Source: Thauera sp. K11 (lineage in GTDB: Bacteria; Pseudomonadota; Gammaproteobacteria; Burkholderiales; Rhodocyclaceae). From it: a DNA stretch of 64,000 bases. The notes under the pieces were generated by a model that worked only from the letters and a program-made list of their open reading frames with translations, did not search any database and had not been told where the DNA came from. The DNA lies in the NCBI RefSeq assembly GCF_002354895.1, contig NZ_CP023439.1:2418001-2482000 (forward strand), written 5' to 3'. Below are positions 35,667-44,266 of this stretch, one piece after another (within the stretch, counting starts at the first letter, position 1; every line of letters begins with the position of its first letter). Made by a program: the position numbers and the translations under genes.

Positions 35667-36380
35667 TCAGGAGGCGGCCACCACCTTCGGCTGCAGCCGA
35701 TCGTCGAAATCGTCCAGCGACGGAAACGCGAGGGGCGCGCGCTGTTCGAGCGTCAGCAGGTGCGCGCGATACTGTTCCAGGCAGTCCCGGCGCGCCTCGG
35801 CGCTGATGTAGGGCACGTGGAAGGCGACGAAGGGCGGCAGGACGGTCAGGCCGACATAGCCGAGCATGCCGCGCTGAATGGGCTGCAGCAGCACCTCGAG
35901 TTCGCCATGTACCGCGCCCGGGCCGAACATGTGTGCCTGGCCGCCGAGCGAAAACGCGAGCATCGCCTTCTTGCCCCTGAGGCCGCCGCGATCGTAGATG
36001 CGGGTACCGCCGTAGCAGTAGCCGGAGACGAACACGCGGTCGATCCAGCCCTTCATGATCGCCGGCATGCTGTACCAGTAGATCGGGAAGTTGAAGATGA
36101 CGAGATCGGCCCATTTGATCTTCTCGAGTTCGGCGGCGATGTCGGGCGCGAACGTGCCGCTGGCGAAGGCATGGCGCTGCTCGAGTGCGTACACAAGGTG
36201 GTCGGTGTTGGCGCGATCACGGAAGTCGTCGGCGCTCGCGACCGGGTTGAATTTCATCTCGTACAGGTCGGAGACGAGGACTTCGTGCCCCTCGCCCTGC
36301 AGCACCTCGACCGCGAGATTCATCATCGAGGTGTTGAAGGACTTGGGTTCGTTGTGGGCATGCACGATCAGGGCATTCAT
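35667..36380 (-). CDS. NAD(P)H-quinone oxidoreductase, flavodoxin-fold (NQO1/MdaB-like)
   Basis: ATG 36380 gives 237 residues. The flavodoxin-like fold of the NQO1 family is visible in MNALIVHAHNEPKSFNTSM, WADLVIFNFPIYWYSMPAIMKGWIDRV and the FMN/FAD loop GGTRIYDRGGLRGKKAML. Such enzymes reduce quinones by two electrons and would protect against catechol-derived quinones or redox stress. It is divergent from the GlxA-type regulator at 36479, with 98 bases between, which is a common regulator-target arrangement. The pair sits between dmpP and dmpC only in this copy of the cluster. Confidence 0.88.
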   Translation of the reverse strand: MNALIVHAHNEPKSFNTSMMNLAVEVLQGEGHEVLVSDLYEMKFNPVASADDFRDRANTDHLVYALEQRHAFASGTFAPDIAAELEKIKWADLVIFNFPIYWYSMPAIMKGWIDRVFVSGYCYGGTRIYDRGGLRGKKAMLAFSLGGQAHMFGPGAVHGELEVLLQPIQRGMLGYVGLTVLPPFVAFHVPYISAEARRDCLEQYRAHLLTLEQRAPLAFPSLDDFDDRLQPKVVAAS

Positions 36381-36478
36381 GGACGGCTCCGAAGCGATGG
36401 AAGATGACCCCACTGTAGAGTGGCGTGCGCAGCGCCCGTACTGGCGATAATGACGATCTTTGTGCGGATACTGCCAAC

Positions 36479-37510
36479 ATGAGGATGCCGCCCCGGCGCG
36501 CCGCGATTCTCGCCCTCGACGGCTGCTACGCCTCCAGTCTCGCGGGCTTCGCCGACGTGTTGCAGGTCGCCAATGCCCACCTGCACCGCCACCAGCGCAT
36601 GAGCGGCGTTGCTTTGGCCAGACCGTTCGCCTGGCAGTTCGTCGCACGCGACGGCAGGCCGGTGACCGCCTGCAACGGTCTGACGCTCGGTGTCGATTCG
36701 GCGCTTGCCGATGAAGCGTTCGACCTCGTTTTCATTCCTGGGCTGTATTACGCAGGGCGCGCCGCATTCGAGCGCCTGCTGGATGCATCCGCGCCGCATC
36801 GCGAGTGGTTGCGCGCCCAATGGCAAGGCGGCGCAATGCTGGCGGCCAACTGCACCGGCACCTTCGTGCTCGCAGAGACCGGCTTGCTGCGGGGCAGGAC
36901 AGCCACGACGACGTGGTGGCTGGAACGGCTATTCCGCGCTCGCTTTCCGAGTATCGACTTGCAACTGCGGGCGATGGTGACCGAAGCGGATCGTCTGTGC
37001 TGTGCGGGCGCGTCGGCCTCTTACCTGTTGCAGGCGGTGCGCATGGTGGAGCACTTCTGCGGGCCGGGCGTCGCCGGGCTGACGGCGAAGACGATGCTGA
37101 TCGACACCAGCCAGACGACCCAACTGCCCTTCCTGCCGCTGCAGGCGGAAACTGAACATGGGGACCCGATGGTCGCGCGCGCCCAGGACTGGCTGCAGAA
37201 GCACCTTGCGGAACCGGTCAGGCTGCCGGCGCTGGCGGCCGCGCTCGCAGTCAGCGAACGCACGCTGATCCGGCGCTTCGGCAGCGTGCTCGGCACGACG
37301 CCACTCGCCTACCTCCAGAAGCTGCGCGTGGACACCGCCCGGATGCTCCTTGAGCGCCACGACAGGCTCGGCATCGAGGAAATCGCCGCCCTCGTCGGCT
37401 ACCTCAACGGTAGCTCCTTCACGCGGCTGTTCCGCGCCCAGGTGGGGATGACGCCGGCGGCCTATCGCAGCCGGTTTGCATCGGCAGGCGCCGGCTGGCG
37501 AGCGTCATAA
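36479..37510 (+). CDS. GlxA-family transcriptional regulator (DJ-1/PfpI plus AraC)
   Basis: ATG 36479 gives 343 residues. The N-terminal domain (about 1-190) is DJ-1/PfpI-like, with the elbow-type AANCTGTFVLAETG. The C-terminal 100 residues hold the two AraC-type helix-turn-helix motifs (LPALAAALAVSERTLIRRF and IEEIAALVGYLNGSSFTRLF). It is divergent from the quinone reductase gene and probably controls it in response to a small molecule. It is not the phenol regulator, which is DmpR. Confidence 0.88.
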   Translation: MRMPPRRAAILALDGCYASSLAGFADVLQVANAHLHRHQRMSGVALARPFAWQFVARDGRPVTACNGLTLGVDSALADEAFDLVFIPGLYYAGRAAFERLLDASAPHREWLRAQWQGGAMLAANCTGTFVLAETGLLRGRTATTTWWLERLFRARFPSIDLQLRAMVTEADRLCCAGASASYLLQAVRMVEHFCGPGVAGLTAKTMLIDTSQTTQLPFLPLQAETEHGDPMVARAQDWLQKHLAEPVRLPALAAALAVSERTLIRRFGSVLGTTPLAYLQKLRVDTARMLLERHDRLGIEEIAALVGYLNGSSFTRLFRAQVGMTPAAYRSRFASAGAGWRAS

Positions 37511-37561
37511 GCCTTCCGCGGGGGGAAGAGGCACACGTCGCGGGATGCGCGGCGGCTTCTG

Positions 37562-37627
37562 ATACCTCTAGAGTATGGAGAACAAAGATCGAAAGTATTA
37601 GATGGTATCTCTCGATCTTCCTAGACT
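37562..37627 (+). promoter_or_regulatory. Promoter/operator block upstream of dmpC (first copy)
   Basis: Three boxes occur in order: an imperfect palindrome ATACCTCTAGAGTAT (37562-37576), AAAGTATTAGATGGTAT (37592-37608) and CTAGACT (37621-37627), with gaps of 15 and 12 bases. The second dmpC has the same three boxes with the same gaps (49725 to 49660 on the minus strand). The GlxA/AraC-type protein next door or another factor could bind. Confidence 0.6.
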
Positions 37628-37733
37628 GTGATCTGTACTTCGCGACCTGCCCGTGTCGCACGACGACCGGCGGTGAGCGCCGGTTGCAAACGCCGGTTTC
37701 GGCTGCACCGAGTCAACCAGGAGGGGGAGATCC

Positions 37734-39194
37734 ATGCGTTCCATCCAGAACTTCATCAACGGCGAATTCGTCGCCGCCGAGAGTGGCAAGCGTTTCGACA
37801 AGCGTTCGCCGCTCGACAACCGCGTCATCGCGTCGATCGCCGAGGCTGGCCGCCCCGAGGTGGATGCCGCGGTCAAGGCCGCGCGCGCCGCGCTGACGGG
37901 CGAGTGGGGCGGGCTGAGCACCGACCAGCGCGTCGAGCTGCTGTATGGCGTAGCCAACGAGATCACGCGCCGCTTTGACGACTTCGTCGAGGCCGAAATG
38001 GCCGACACCGGCCAGCCGCATCACGTGATGACGCATGCCTTTATCCCGCGCGGTGCGGCCAACTTCAAGGTGTTCGCCGACGTCGTCAAGAACGTGCCGA
38101 GCGAATCCTTCCAGACCCCGACGCCGGATGGCCGCGGTGCGCTGAACTATTCGATCCGCGTGCCCAAGGGCGTGGTCGGCGTGATCTCGCCCTGGAATGC
38201 GCCCTTCCTGCTGATGACGTGGAAGGTCGGTCCGGCGCTAGCCTGTGGCAACACCGTGGTGGTCAAGCCGTCGGAGGAAACCCCGCTGACGACTACGCTG
38301 CTCGGCGAGGTGATGAACGCGGTCGGCGTGCCGAAAGGCGTGTTCAACGTCATCCACGGTTTCGGGCCGGACTCGGCGGGCGAATTCCTGACCCAGCACC
38401 GCGGTGTGGACGCCATCACCTTCACCGGCGAGACCACCACCGGAACGGCCATCATGCAGGCGGCGGCGAAGGGGATGCGCGACGTGTCCTTCGAGCTGGG
38501 CGGCAAGAATGCCGGCATCGTGTTCGCCGACTGCGATTTCGACGCCGCGGTGGACGGCATCTTCCGTTCGTCCTTCCTCAACTCGGGGCAGGTCTGCCTG
38601 GGTACCGAGCGCGTGTACGTCGAACGGCCGATCTTCGAGCGCTTCGTGCAGGCGCTGAAGGCGAAGGCCGAAGGCGTGAAGTTCGGCCGTCCGGACGACC
38701 GTGCATCCAATTACGGCCCGCTCATCAGCCAGGAACACCGCCAGAAGGTCCTTTCCTACTACCGCAAGGCTGTGGAAGAGGGCGCCACCGTGGTGACCGG
38801 TGGCGGCGTGCCCGACGTGCCGGCCGACCTGGCCGACGGCGCCTGGGTGCAACCGACGATCTGGACCGGTCTGCCGGAAACCGCCACCGTCGTGCGCGAG
38901 GAAATCTTCGGGCCGTGCTGCCACATCCGTCCGTTCGACCACGAGAACGAGGTGGTGGCGCTGGCCAACGACAACGAATACGGGTTGTCGACCACGATCT
39001 GGACGACGAACCTGTCCCGTGCCCACCGCGTCGCGGCGCGTGTGGAGGTCGGCATCACCTGGATCAACAGCTGGTTCCTGCGCGACCTGCGCACCGCCTT
39101 CGGCGGCTCCAAGCAATCGGGCATCGGCCGCGAGGGCGGCGTTCATTCGCTGGAGTTCTACACCGAGACCCGCAACATCTGCGTCAAGCTCTGA
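37734..39194 (+). CDS. dmpC: 2-Hydroxymuconic semialdehyde dehydrogenase (first copy)
   Basis: The 486-residue NAD-dependent aldehyde dehydrogenase oxidises 2-hydroxymuconic semialdehyde to 2-hydroxymuconate (4-oxalocrotonate branch). The active-site general base is in FELGGKNAG and the catalytic Cys in FLNSGQVCLGTERV. The N-terminus MRSIQNFINGEF follows an AGGAGGGGGAG ribosome-binding site. It closely resembles the copy at 48097-49557. The remaining lower-pathway genes are absent here; an IS1182-type insertion starts a few bases downstream. Confidence 0.93.
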   Translation: MRSIQNFINGEFVAAESGKRFDKRSPLDNRVIASIAEAGRPEVDAAVKAARAALTGEWGGLSTDQRVELLYGVANEITRRFDDFVEAEMADTGQPHHVMTHAFIPRGAANFKVFADVVKNVPSESFQTPTPDGRGALNYSIRVPKGVVGVISPWNAPFLLMTWKVGPALACGNTVVVKPSEETPLTTTLLGEVMNAVGVPKGVFNVIHGFGPDSAGEFLTQHRGVDAITFTGETTTGTAIMQAAAKGMRDVSFELGGKNAGIVFADCDFDAAVDGIFRSSFLNSGQVCLGTERVYVERPIFERFVQALKAKAEGVKFGRPDDRASNYGPLISQEHRQKVLSYYRKAVEEGATVVTGGGVPDVPADLADGAWVQPTIWTGLPETATVVREEIFGPCCHIRPFDHENEVVALANDNEYGLSTTIWTTNLSRAHRVAARVEVGITWINSWFLRDLRTAFGGSKQSGIGREGGVHSLEFYTETRNICVKL

Positions 39195-39948
39195 GAGTCT
39201 GTGAGGATTTCCGATAAATGCTTTTGGTATAATTCTTGCGTCCCGGCCACGATCTCGTAACCCTGCCATGAAAGCTCACGCACGCGTGATTTTGCCCAAC
39301 CGCACCCAGATGGAGTTTCGCGCCAGCGATCTCGAGTCGCTGCTGCCGGAAGGTCATCGGGCGCGGCTGGTGTGGTCGTATGTGGCCGGGCAGGATCTGG
39401 GGCGCTTCTATGAGCGGATCCGGGTGCGTGAGGGCGGGGTTGGTCGGGCGGCGATTGCGCCGGAGATTCTGTTGTAGCTGTGGCTTTACGCGACGCTCGA
39501 CGGGGTGGGCAGCGCGCGCGAGGTGGCGCGCCTGACCGATGCGCATGATGCGTACCGTTGGCTGTGCGGCGGGGTGCAGGTCAATTACCACACGCTGTCG
39601 GACTTTCGGAAGGATCACGGCGAGGCGCTCGACGAGTTGCTCAGCGCCAATGTGGCAACGCTCATTGCCGCCGGGGTGGTGAAGCTGCGCCAGGTGGCGC
39701 ATGACGGCATGCGGGTGCGGGCTAGTGCGGGGGCGGGATCGTTCCGGCGCGAGGACAAGCTCGAGGGCTACCTGGAGGCGGCCCGCGAGCGGGTCGAGCA
39801 ACTCAAGGCCGAGCTCGAAGCCGACCCGGGCAAGGCCAATCGGGCTCGTCAGGCGGCACGGCTGCGCGCGGCCCGCGAGCGCGAGGCCCGTGTAGCCGAG
39901 GCGCTGGCGCGCTTGCCCGAACTCGAAGCGATCAAGCCGTGGACTTCA
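39195..39948 (+). mobile_element. IS1182-family transposase fragment, inactivated
   Basis: The coding part starts at ATG 39268 and reads the N-terminal domains of an IS1182-type transposase (FRASDLESLLPEGHRARLVW, then LWLYATLDGVGSAREVARL and YHTLSDFRKDHGEALD). An in-frame TAG at 39475-39477 interrupts it, and the 3' part with the catalytic residues is missing; sequence switches near 39948 to an unrelated tniQ remnant. A TATAAT box lies at 39228-39233. The fragment marks where the first dmp copy lost its lower-pathway genes. Confidence 0.82.
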
Positions 39949-40465
39949 GCCTGCTCTCGCGGAGAAAGACGCCGTGATCGCGACACCACCACACGCCTGG
40001 ATGTTGATGCCTCGTGTGCCAGTAGGCCCACCCGTACTCCTGGACGTCTCGCGACATACAGGCGACACAGGCCTTGAGCGGATGATTTGCGCGAAACCTG
40101 CTGGTGAGCAATCCCATTCGAAACTTGAGATGCGCGATATTCCCACTGACCATGTCCTCCACGGCGGCCTGCTCGGCACGCTCGGACATGAAGTGCCGGT
40201 AGAAAGCCAGAAGAGTCCGCTCGCGGGCGAGCGCGTCTGCATCGCCCAGGAGCCCTTCGGTACGCGCGACAAAGTCTCCAAGGTGACCAGGCAGATCGTG
40301 CTGCGTGCCGCGACGACGGTCACCAAAGAGCAACGAGGCCGTTCGACCAGCGTCCTGTGCCCCCCAAAGACCATGGATGCGGCTGACAAGACTGAATAGG
40401 GTCTCGCCAGGAAGCCAATCGAGGATCGGGGCTCGCGGAAAAAGGTCTGCCTGCTCGCTCATCAT
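39949..40465 (-). pseudogene. tniQ: TniQ-like transposition accessory protein, truncated
   Basis: From ATG 40465 leftward about 170 codons match the N-terminal part of TniQ: LDWLPGETLFSLVSRIHGLWG and the zinc-binding CVACMSRD with HPGVWWCRDHG. The gene is then cut by the IS1182 fragment, losing its C-terminal half. TniQ proteins link target choice to transposition in Tn7/Tn5053-type elements. No other tni genes are present here, so it is a leftover. Confidence 0.8.
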
Positions 40466-40763
40466 TCGATCGCCCAACGCAAGCCCTGACAGTGCCGAGC
40501 ACCCGACCATTCAGGGCTCTCGCCACGACGCCCCTTGGACGACGTGCAGGCCGCACTCCCGTCAAGAGAGCCCTAATGCCAGGCACCTCTGCCGACAATT
40601 CGCCATGAAGGTTTAGGATCGAACCGCAGACAGGCGCGTCCGCACGTGCCACCCGTCAACCGAAGTTCATTAGATTACGGCAAGCTCTCCGTCTGGAGGA
40701 GAGGGCATCATTCCCACCACACCCCGCTGCATCAGCAAGTCAAACCAGAGGCACGCACCCGAG

Positions 40764-41192
40764 ATGTTTCTTGTCACCCCTGAGCAGATCGGCGCGGTCA
40801 TGGCACTCGAGCCTACGCCACGCTCTTTCGCCGAACTCGACGAGCAGGTGGCGCACGGCTTGCCGAGTGCGGCACTAAAAGCCCTCATTGAACGCGTCAG
40901 CCTGAGACCCGACGAGCGCAACGCTCTGCTGCATCGCATCGTCCCTAAGTCTACGCTCGTGCGACGCAGCGCCCACCTGAGCTCCGGGGAATCCGAAAAA
41001 ACTGAGCGTCTGGCACGCGCTTTCGCAACCGCGCTTCACGTCTGGGCCTCGGACGAAGAGGCGCGTGCGTTCATGCACGCGCCACACCCGATGCTGCGCG
41101 ATTGCACGCCTATTGACGTCGCGTTGACCGAGTTGGGCGCTCGACGGGTCGAGGAGTTGCTGTGGCAGTTGTTCTACGGCGTGTCCGCGTGA
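40764..41192 (+). CDS. DUF2384 (Xre/MbcA/ParS-type) antitoxin-like protein
   Basis: The 142-residue product has the DUF2384 toxin-binding domain at its C-terminus: HVWASDEEARAFMHAPHPML and TPIDVALTELGARRVEELL. The N-terminal part is helical, includes SFAELDEQVAHGLPSAALKAL, and matches the usual Xre-like part. Such proteins neutralise RES-domain toxins that degrade NAD. No RES gene is visible next to it; the following gene overlaps its stop (GTGA) but is not a RES protein. It may be an orphan antitoxin or belong to an uncharacterised pair. Confidence 0.75.
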   Translation: MFLVTPEQIGAVMALEPTPRSFAELDEQVAHGLPSAALKALIERVSLRPDERNALLHRIVPKSTLVRRSAHLSSGESEKTERLARAFATALHVWASDEEARAFMHAPHPMLRDCTPIDVALTELGARRVEELLWQLFYGVSA

Positions 41193-41545
41193 GTGCCAAG
41201 TCAATCACTGAAGCTCGAAGCCATTCCGAAGCCCCTCTATTGAAGGACACTCAGGTCACAGTGCAGGATGACGCCACCCGTGCGACCTGGACGCTGCCCT
41301 ATGCAGCGATCGAACTCCCTGCCAACAGCCGCGCCGCGCCTCAGGTGCCAACAGCCAAGCCCGCCCAACGCCCCACCCGCGAAGACTTCCGCGTCGGCGA
41401 CCGCGTCAGCTTCGAGGACCGCCACTTGCAGACGCGCATCGGCACCATCGTGCGCATCAACCAGAAAACGGCCAGCGTCGATTGCGAAAACGAGCCCGGC
41501 TGGCGCGTGTCGTTCGGACTGCTCAGGCACGTCGTCGACCTCTGA
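41189..41545 (+). CDS. Small protein with KOW-like C-terminal domain, coupled to the DUF2384 gene
   Basis: GTG 41189 overlaps the upstream stop and gives 118 residues. The last 50 residues (FRVGDRVSFEDRHLQTRIGT and ASVDCENEPGWRVSFGLL) resemble a small SH3/KOW-like barrel also found at the tail of SprT-like proteins. The first 60 residues are not recognised. Its function is unknown; the tight coupling suggests it works with the DUF2384 protein. Confidence 0.6.
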   Translation: MSAKSITEARSHSEAPLLKDTQVTVQDDATRATWTLPYAAIELPANSRAAPQVPTAKPAQRPTREDFRVGDRVSFEDRHLQTRIGTIVRINQKTASVDCENEPGWRVSFGLLRHVVDL

Positions 41546-41588
41546 AGCCCTCGGCACCGCCGGGGGACGGGGTTGCTCGGACGGTTAC

Positions 41589-42272
41589 GCATTACAGAAG
41601 CGGCCGCTTCCTGGTCCAGGCGCAGGGTGCCGGCAAAGGACACTTCAAGCGGCTCGCCACCGAAGCGCTCGTCGCGCAGCTCACAGGAGATACCGTTTTC
41701 CCGCAGCAAGTCCAGCGCGGCCTCGATGCAGCCCCGGGGTAAGGCGATGTGTTGCGGATAGTTTTCCGCATTGCCGACCACACGCGGCTTGTCCCATACG
41801 GACATGCGCATGGCCTGGGCCTTGTAGAACTCCGGATTCTGGAAGGCTGCCAGACGGATCAGGCGGTTGGCCAGGGCTTGCGGCAGCTGCGACTTCTCAA
41901 AATAGACGAGGTTTGCAAGCGTCACCGTCAGGGACTTGGGCATCGGCCCTTGCAACTGTCTGGTCGACGTGCTTTCGCGCTTCCAGGGCGTGGCCAGATC
42001 TTCATCGTCGATGAAAGTGACGTCCAGCGGATGTGCACCACCTGTGGCCCGCAAGACGATCGGCTCGATGTCCTGTGCGGCCATTGGCTGGATGGACGCG
42101 AGAAATGCCCACTGATCCGGATACGGCCGCAGCTCGGCATCAACGAACACACTGCATCCCCGCTCGCGAGGCCACTTCTGCAACGGCAAGGCGATCAGAT
42201 TGCCGAAGCCACCCTTGGGCATCGTGTCCTGGTTCGGAAACAGCCGATCATAGGACTCAAGCCTTAGTTGAC
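41589..42272 (-). pseudogene. 684-bp fragment of the TOTE primase-helicase gene
   Basis: This segment matches bases 28406-29089 over its full length with no gaps; a hand alignment shows about 16 mismatches in 684 (about 98% identity). It covers residues about 209-436 of the TOTE protein, that is, the primase-helicase junction, without the catalytic Asp pair or the helicase motifs. Both ends break abruptly into unrelated DNA, so it cannot make a functional protein. Confidence 0.93.
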
Positions 42273-42445
42273 TTTGACGATATTGGCCGCCTCACCCCGC
42301 TGTAACGCCTCGTATCCGCTTCCTGTTCGTCAGGCCAGCGCTTTGCCTTCGGCTTCCTCCAGATTCGCAGTTACCCGCGACACCCTTGCCGTTCGGCTAA
42401 CTCTTCCCCTTGCCGGGCGAGTAGAGGACTTTCACCTCCAAGTGA
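42273..42445. other. Repeat-like non-coding DNA next to the TOTE fragment
   Basis: The stretch does not look like a gene. It has the feel of a dispersed repeat (Thr/Ser/Pro/Arg-rich translation, hairpin-forming GC tracts), but its identity cannot be established here. Confidence 0.3.
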
Positions 42446-42499
42446 GTGCGCCCTGCCGGGCGCACCAAAAAAGAACCCCGGAACGCTTTCGTTCCGGGG
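42446..42499 (-). terminator. Terminator of the lower-pathway operon
   Basis: On the minus strand CCCCGGAACG and CGTTCCGGGG (42499-42476) form a perfect 10-bp stem with a 4-base loop followed by TTCTTTTTT. A second 8-bp hairpin lies at 42465-42446. It ends the leftward dmp operon about 60 bases past dmpQ. Confidence 0.88.
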
Positions 42500-42556
42500 C
42501 AACGTTACCGCCGACGCAGGAGCAGGAGATGCGCCATCGGCGGACGATCAACGTTG

Positions 42557-42871
42557 TTACCCGCCAAGCTTACCGCACACCCCTTTCTGCATCTTGCCAA
42601 CGACGCTGAGCACCAGATCGCTCTCAGGCAGGACGCGGCACGCCAGTACGACACCACCCGCCTGCTCGTCGACACTGACATGCTGCCTGCTCATGGCGCG
42701 GCAATGATACTGCCCCGCGGTGATGTGTACCTTGCACACGCCGCATCCACCACCGCGGCAACCCAAGGGAATGCCGCGCCGTCCCAGACGCGCCATCCCT
42801 TCCAGCACCGATTCGTCATCGCTGCAGTGGTAGTGCTCTCCCGTATCCGCAATCAGGATGTCGTGTCGCAT
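42557..42871 (-). CDS. dmpQ: Plant-type [2Fe-2S] ferredoxin DmpQ
   Basis: The 104-residue protein is a XylT/DmpQ-type ferredoxin. Cluster ligands are CRGGGCGVC and the later Cys in [10 protein letters not shown]. In related operons it reactivates catechol 2,3-dioxygenase by reducing oxidised active-site iron. Here it is the last gene of the lower operon, far from dmpB, whereas in the Pseudomonas dmp operon dmpQ directly precedes dmpB. Confidence 0.88.
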   Translation of the reverse strand: MRHDILIADTGEHYHCSDDESVLEGMARLGRRGIPLGCRGGGCGVCKVHITAGQYHCRAMSRQHVSVDEQAGGVVLACRVLPESDLVLSVVGKMQKGVCGKLGG

Positions 42872-42931
42872 GAAAGCTCACCGATGTTCACTGAGGCCAT
42901 CCACCAATCTTCGGCTTGAACGCTGCGGCAC

Positions 42932-43366
42932 TCATGAGACCACGCCGCTGGAGGCGCGCTCCGCCCTCGCGCGAACTTCGTCAGCTCTCAGCACACTGGC
43001 AGGCCTGCCGCCAATCGCCCAATCCTCGGGGGGCACCCGGGTGCAGCTCCCGCGCACGAGTTCGCGGTCGACACCCAGCACATCGACGAGGATGTCGGTA
43101 AACCCGGCGAGCAGTCTCTGCCGTTCTTCGAGCGGCCTGCCCTCCAGAACGATGAAATCGAAGACCGGCGCATGCAGGCTGTTCTCGCTGACCAGTTCTC
43201 CGGCCACCAGAAAGCGTTGCGGCGCGTGGTGCGTGATGAAGGCACGAACCCGATCCACGGGCGCCCGCAGTACCTCGCAATAGAGTCGCGAGGCCGATTT
43301 GAGCAAAGCCGCCTCCTGCTCGGGCGTAGCCCTGCCTTCCACCAAGTGAAAATTGACAACAGGCAT
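42932..43366 (-). CDS. Tautomerase-superfamily protein, double-domain
   Basis: The 144-residue product starts MPVVNFHLVEGR, giving the Pro-1 typical of the tautomerase superfamily after Met removal. Length is about twice 4-oxalocrotonate tautomerase, with a second beta-alpha-beta unit from HAPVFDFIVLEGRPLEE, as in cis-CaaD/MSAD-type members. It may act on 2-hydroxymuconate or a related acid beside DmpI. The exact substrate is not known. Confidence 0.75.
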   Translation of the reverse strand: MPVVNFHLVEGRATPEQEAALLKSASRLYCEVLRAPVDRVRAFITHHAPQRFLVAGELVSENSLHAPVFDFIVLEGRPLEERQRLLAGFTDILVDVLGVDRELVRGSCTRVPPEDWAIGGRPASVLRADEVRARAERASSGVVS

Positions 43367-43425
43367 CGTTTTTTCTCCTCCGTTCGAGCCGACGCAATCG
43401 ACCGGCTTCGCATCATCACCGCGCG

Positions 43426-44187
43426 TCAGGGCAATCCGTGCCTGCGCCCCGCGTCGAGCATCAAGGTTCCGCCGGTCATGGCATCCGCTTCGGGGTCGAG
43501 CAACATCGCTGCCGCCCAGGCGACCTGCCCCGGCGTCGTGAATGCGCCAATGGAGGACTCGGCCCGCATCTGCGCCAACACCTCTTCGACCGCCACGCCC
43601 AGCAAGGCGGCTCGGTCCGCCGCAACGCGATGCAGCCGTTCGGTTTCGGCAGGCCCCGGTGCGATCAGGTGCGCAGTAACGCCCCTCGGCCCACAGGCAA
43701 GACTGAGCTGTCGCATCAGGTTCACCAGCGCAGCGTTGGCAATGCCCGCAGCCGCCGCATAGGCGGTCGGCTCGAAGCCGTAATGCCCGCCGATCGCCAC
43801 GAGGCGCGAGCCCTTCACGAGCCGCTGATCGACAGCGCGCGCCAGCCTCAGCATGCCTCCGACCTTGATGTTGACCGCCTCAACGACGGCAGCCGTCGGC
43901 GCGGACAGGATCCCGCCGGCAACGGCCACGCCGGGTCCATGCACCACCATCCGCACAGGGCGGTCGAGCGTACGGGCGATGCGCTCGATCGCGTCGTCCG
44001 ACGCAATGTCCGCGACGCAGGTCCGCACTCGATCATCCTGGGCTGCAAGGCCTTCCAGCGCCGCCGCCGTCCGAGACACCGCGATGACGCCAAGCTGTCG
44101 CTCACGAAGGCGCGCGACAATCTCCTGTCCGAACGCCCCTGTCGCGCCAACGACGACCGCCAATTCCGAACAATTCTCGAAGCTCAT
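43426..44187 (-). CDS. SDR-family protein with degenerate active site
   Basis: ATG 44187 gives 253 residues. The nucleotide-binding VVGATGAFGQEIV and the ending TGGTLMLDAGRRHGLP show the short-chain dehydrogenase fold. The catalytic YxxxK is not conserved: the matching stretch reads TAYAAAAGIANAAL, with no Lys, and the usual Ser before it is replaced in VAIGGHYG. It may be a non-catalytic SDR or use other residues. It is co-directional within the lower operon after dmpG. Confidence 0.75.
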   Translation of the reverse strand: MSFENCSELAVVVGATGAFGQEIVARLRERQLGVIAVSRTAAALEGLAAQDDRVRTCVADIASDDAIERIARTLDRPVRMVVHGPGVAVAGGILSAPTAAVVEAVNIKVGGMLRLARAVDQRLVKGSRLVAIGGHYGFEPTAYAAAAGIANAALVNLMRQLSLACGPRGVTAHLIAPGPAETERLHRVAADRAALLGVAVEEVLAQMRAESSIGAFTTPGQVAWAAAMLLDPEADAMTGGTLMLDAGRRHGLP

Positions 44188-44266
44188 GCCTGGTTCCACC
44201 TTGCGTCGTATCGATCCAGTCTCCCCCTCGGCCCCGGCGCGCCCTAGCACCGAGGGGCAAGCGGTC

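Noticed and set aside
41341..42222. Minus-strand frame joining the TOTE fragment to sequence opposite the KOW-like gene
   Set aside because: It is a chimera across the 41589 junction; no start or complete domain, so listed as a fragment instead.
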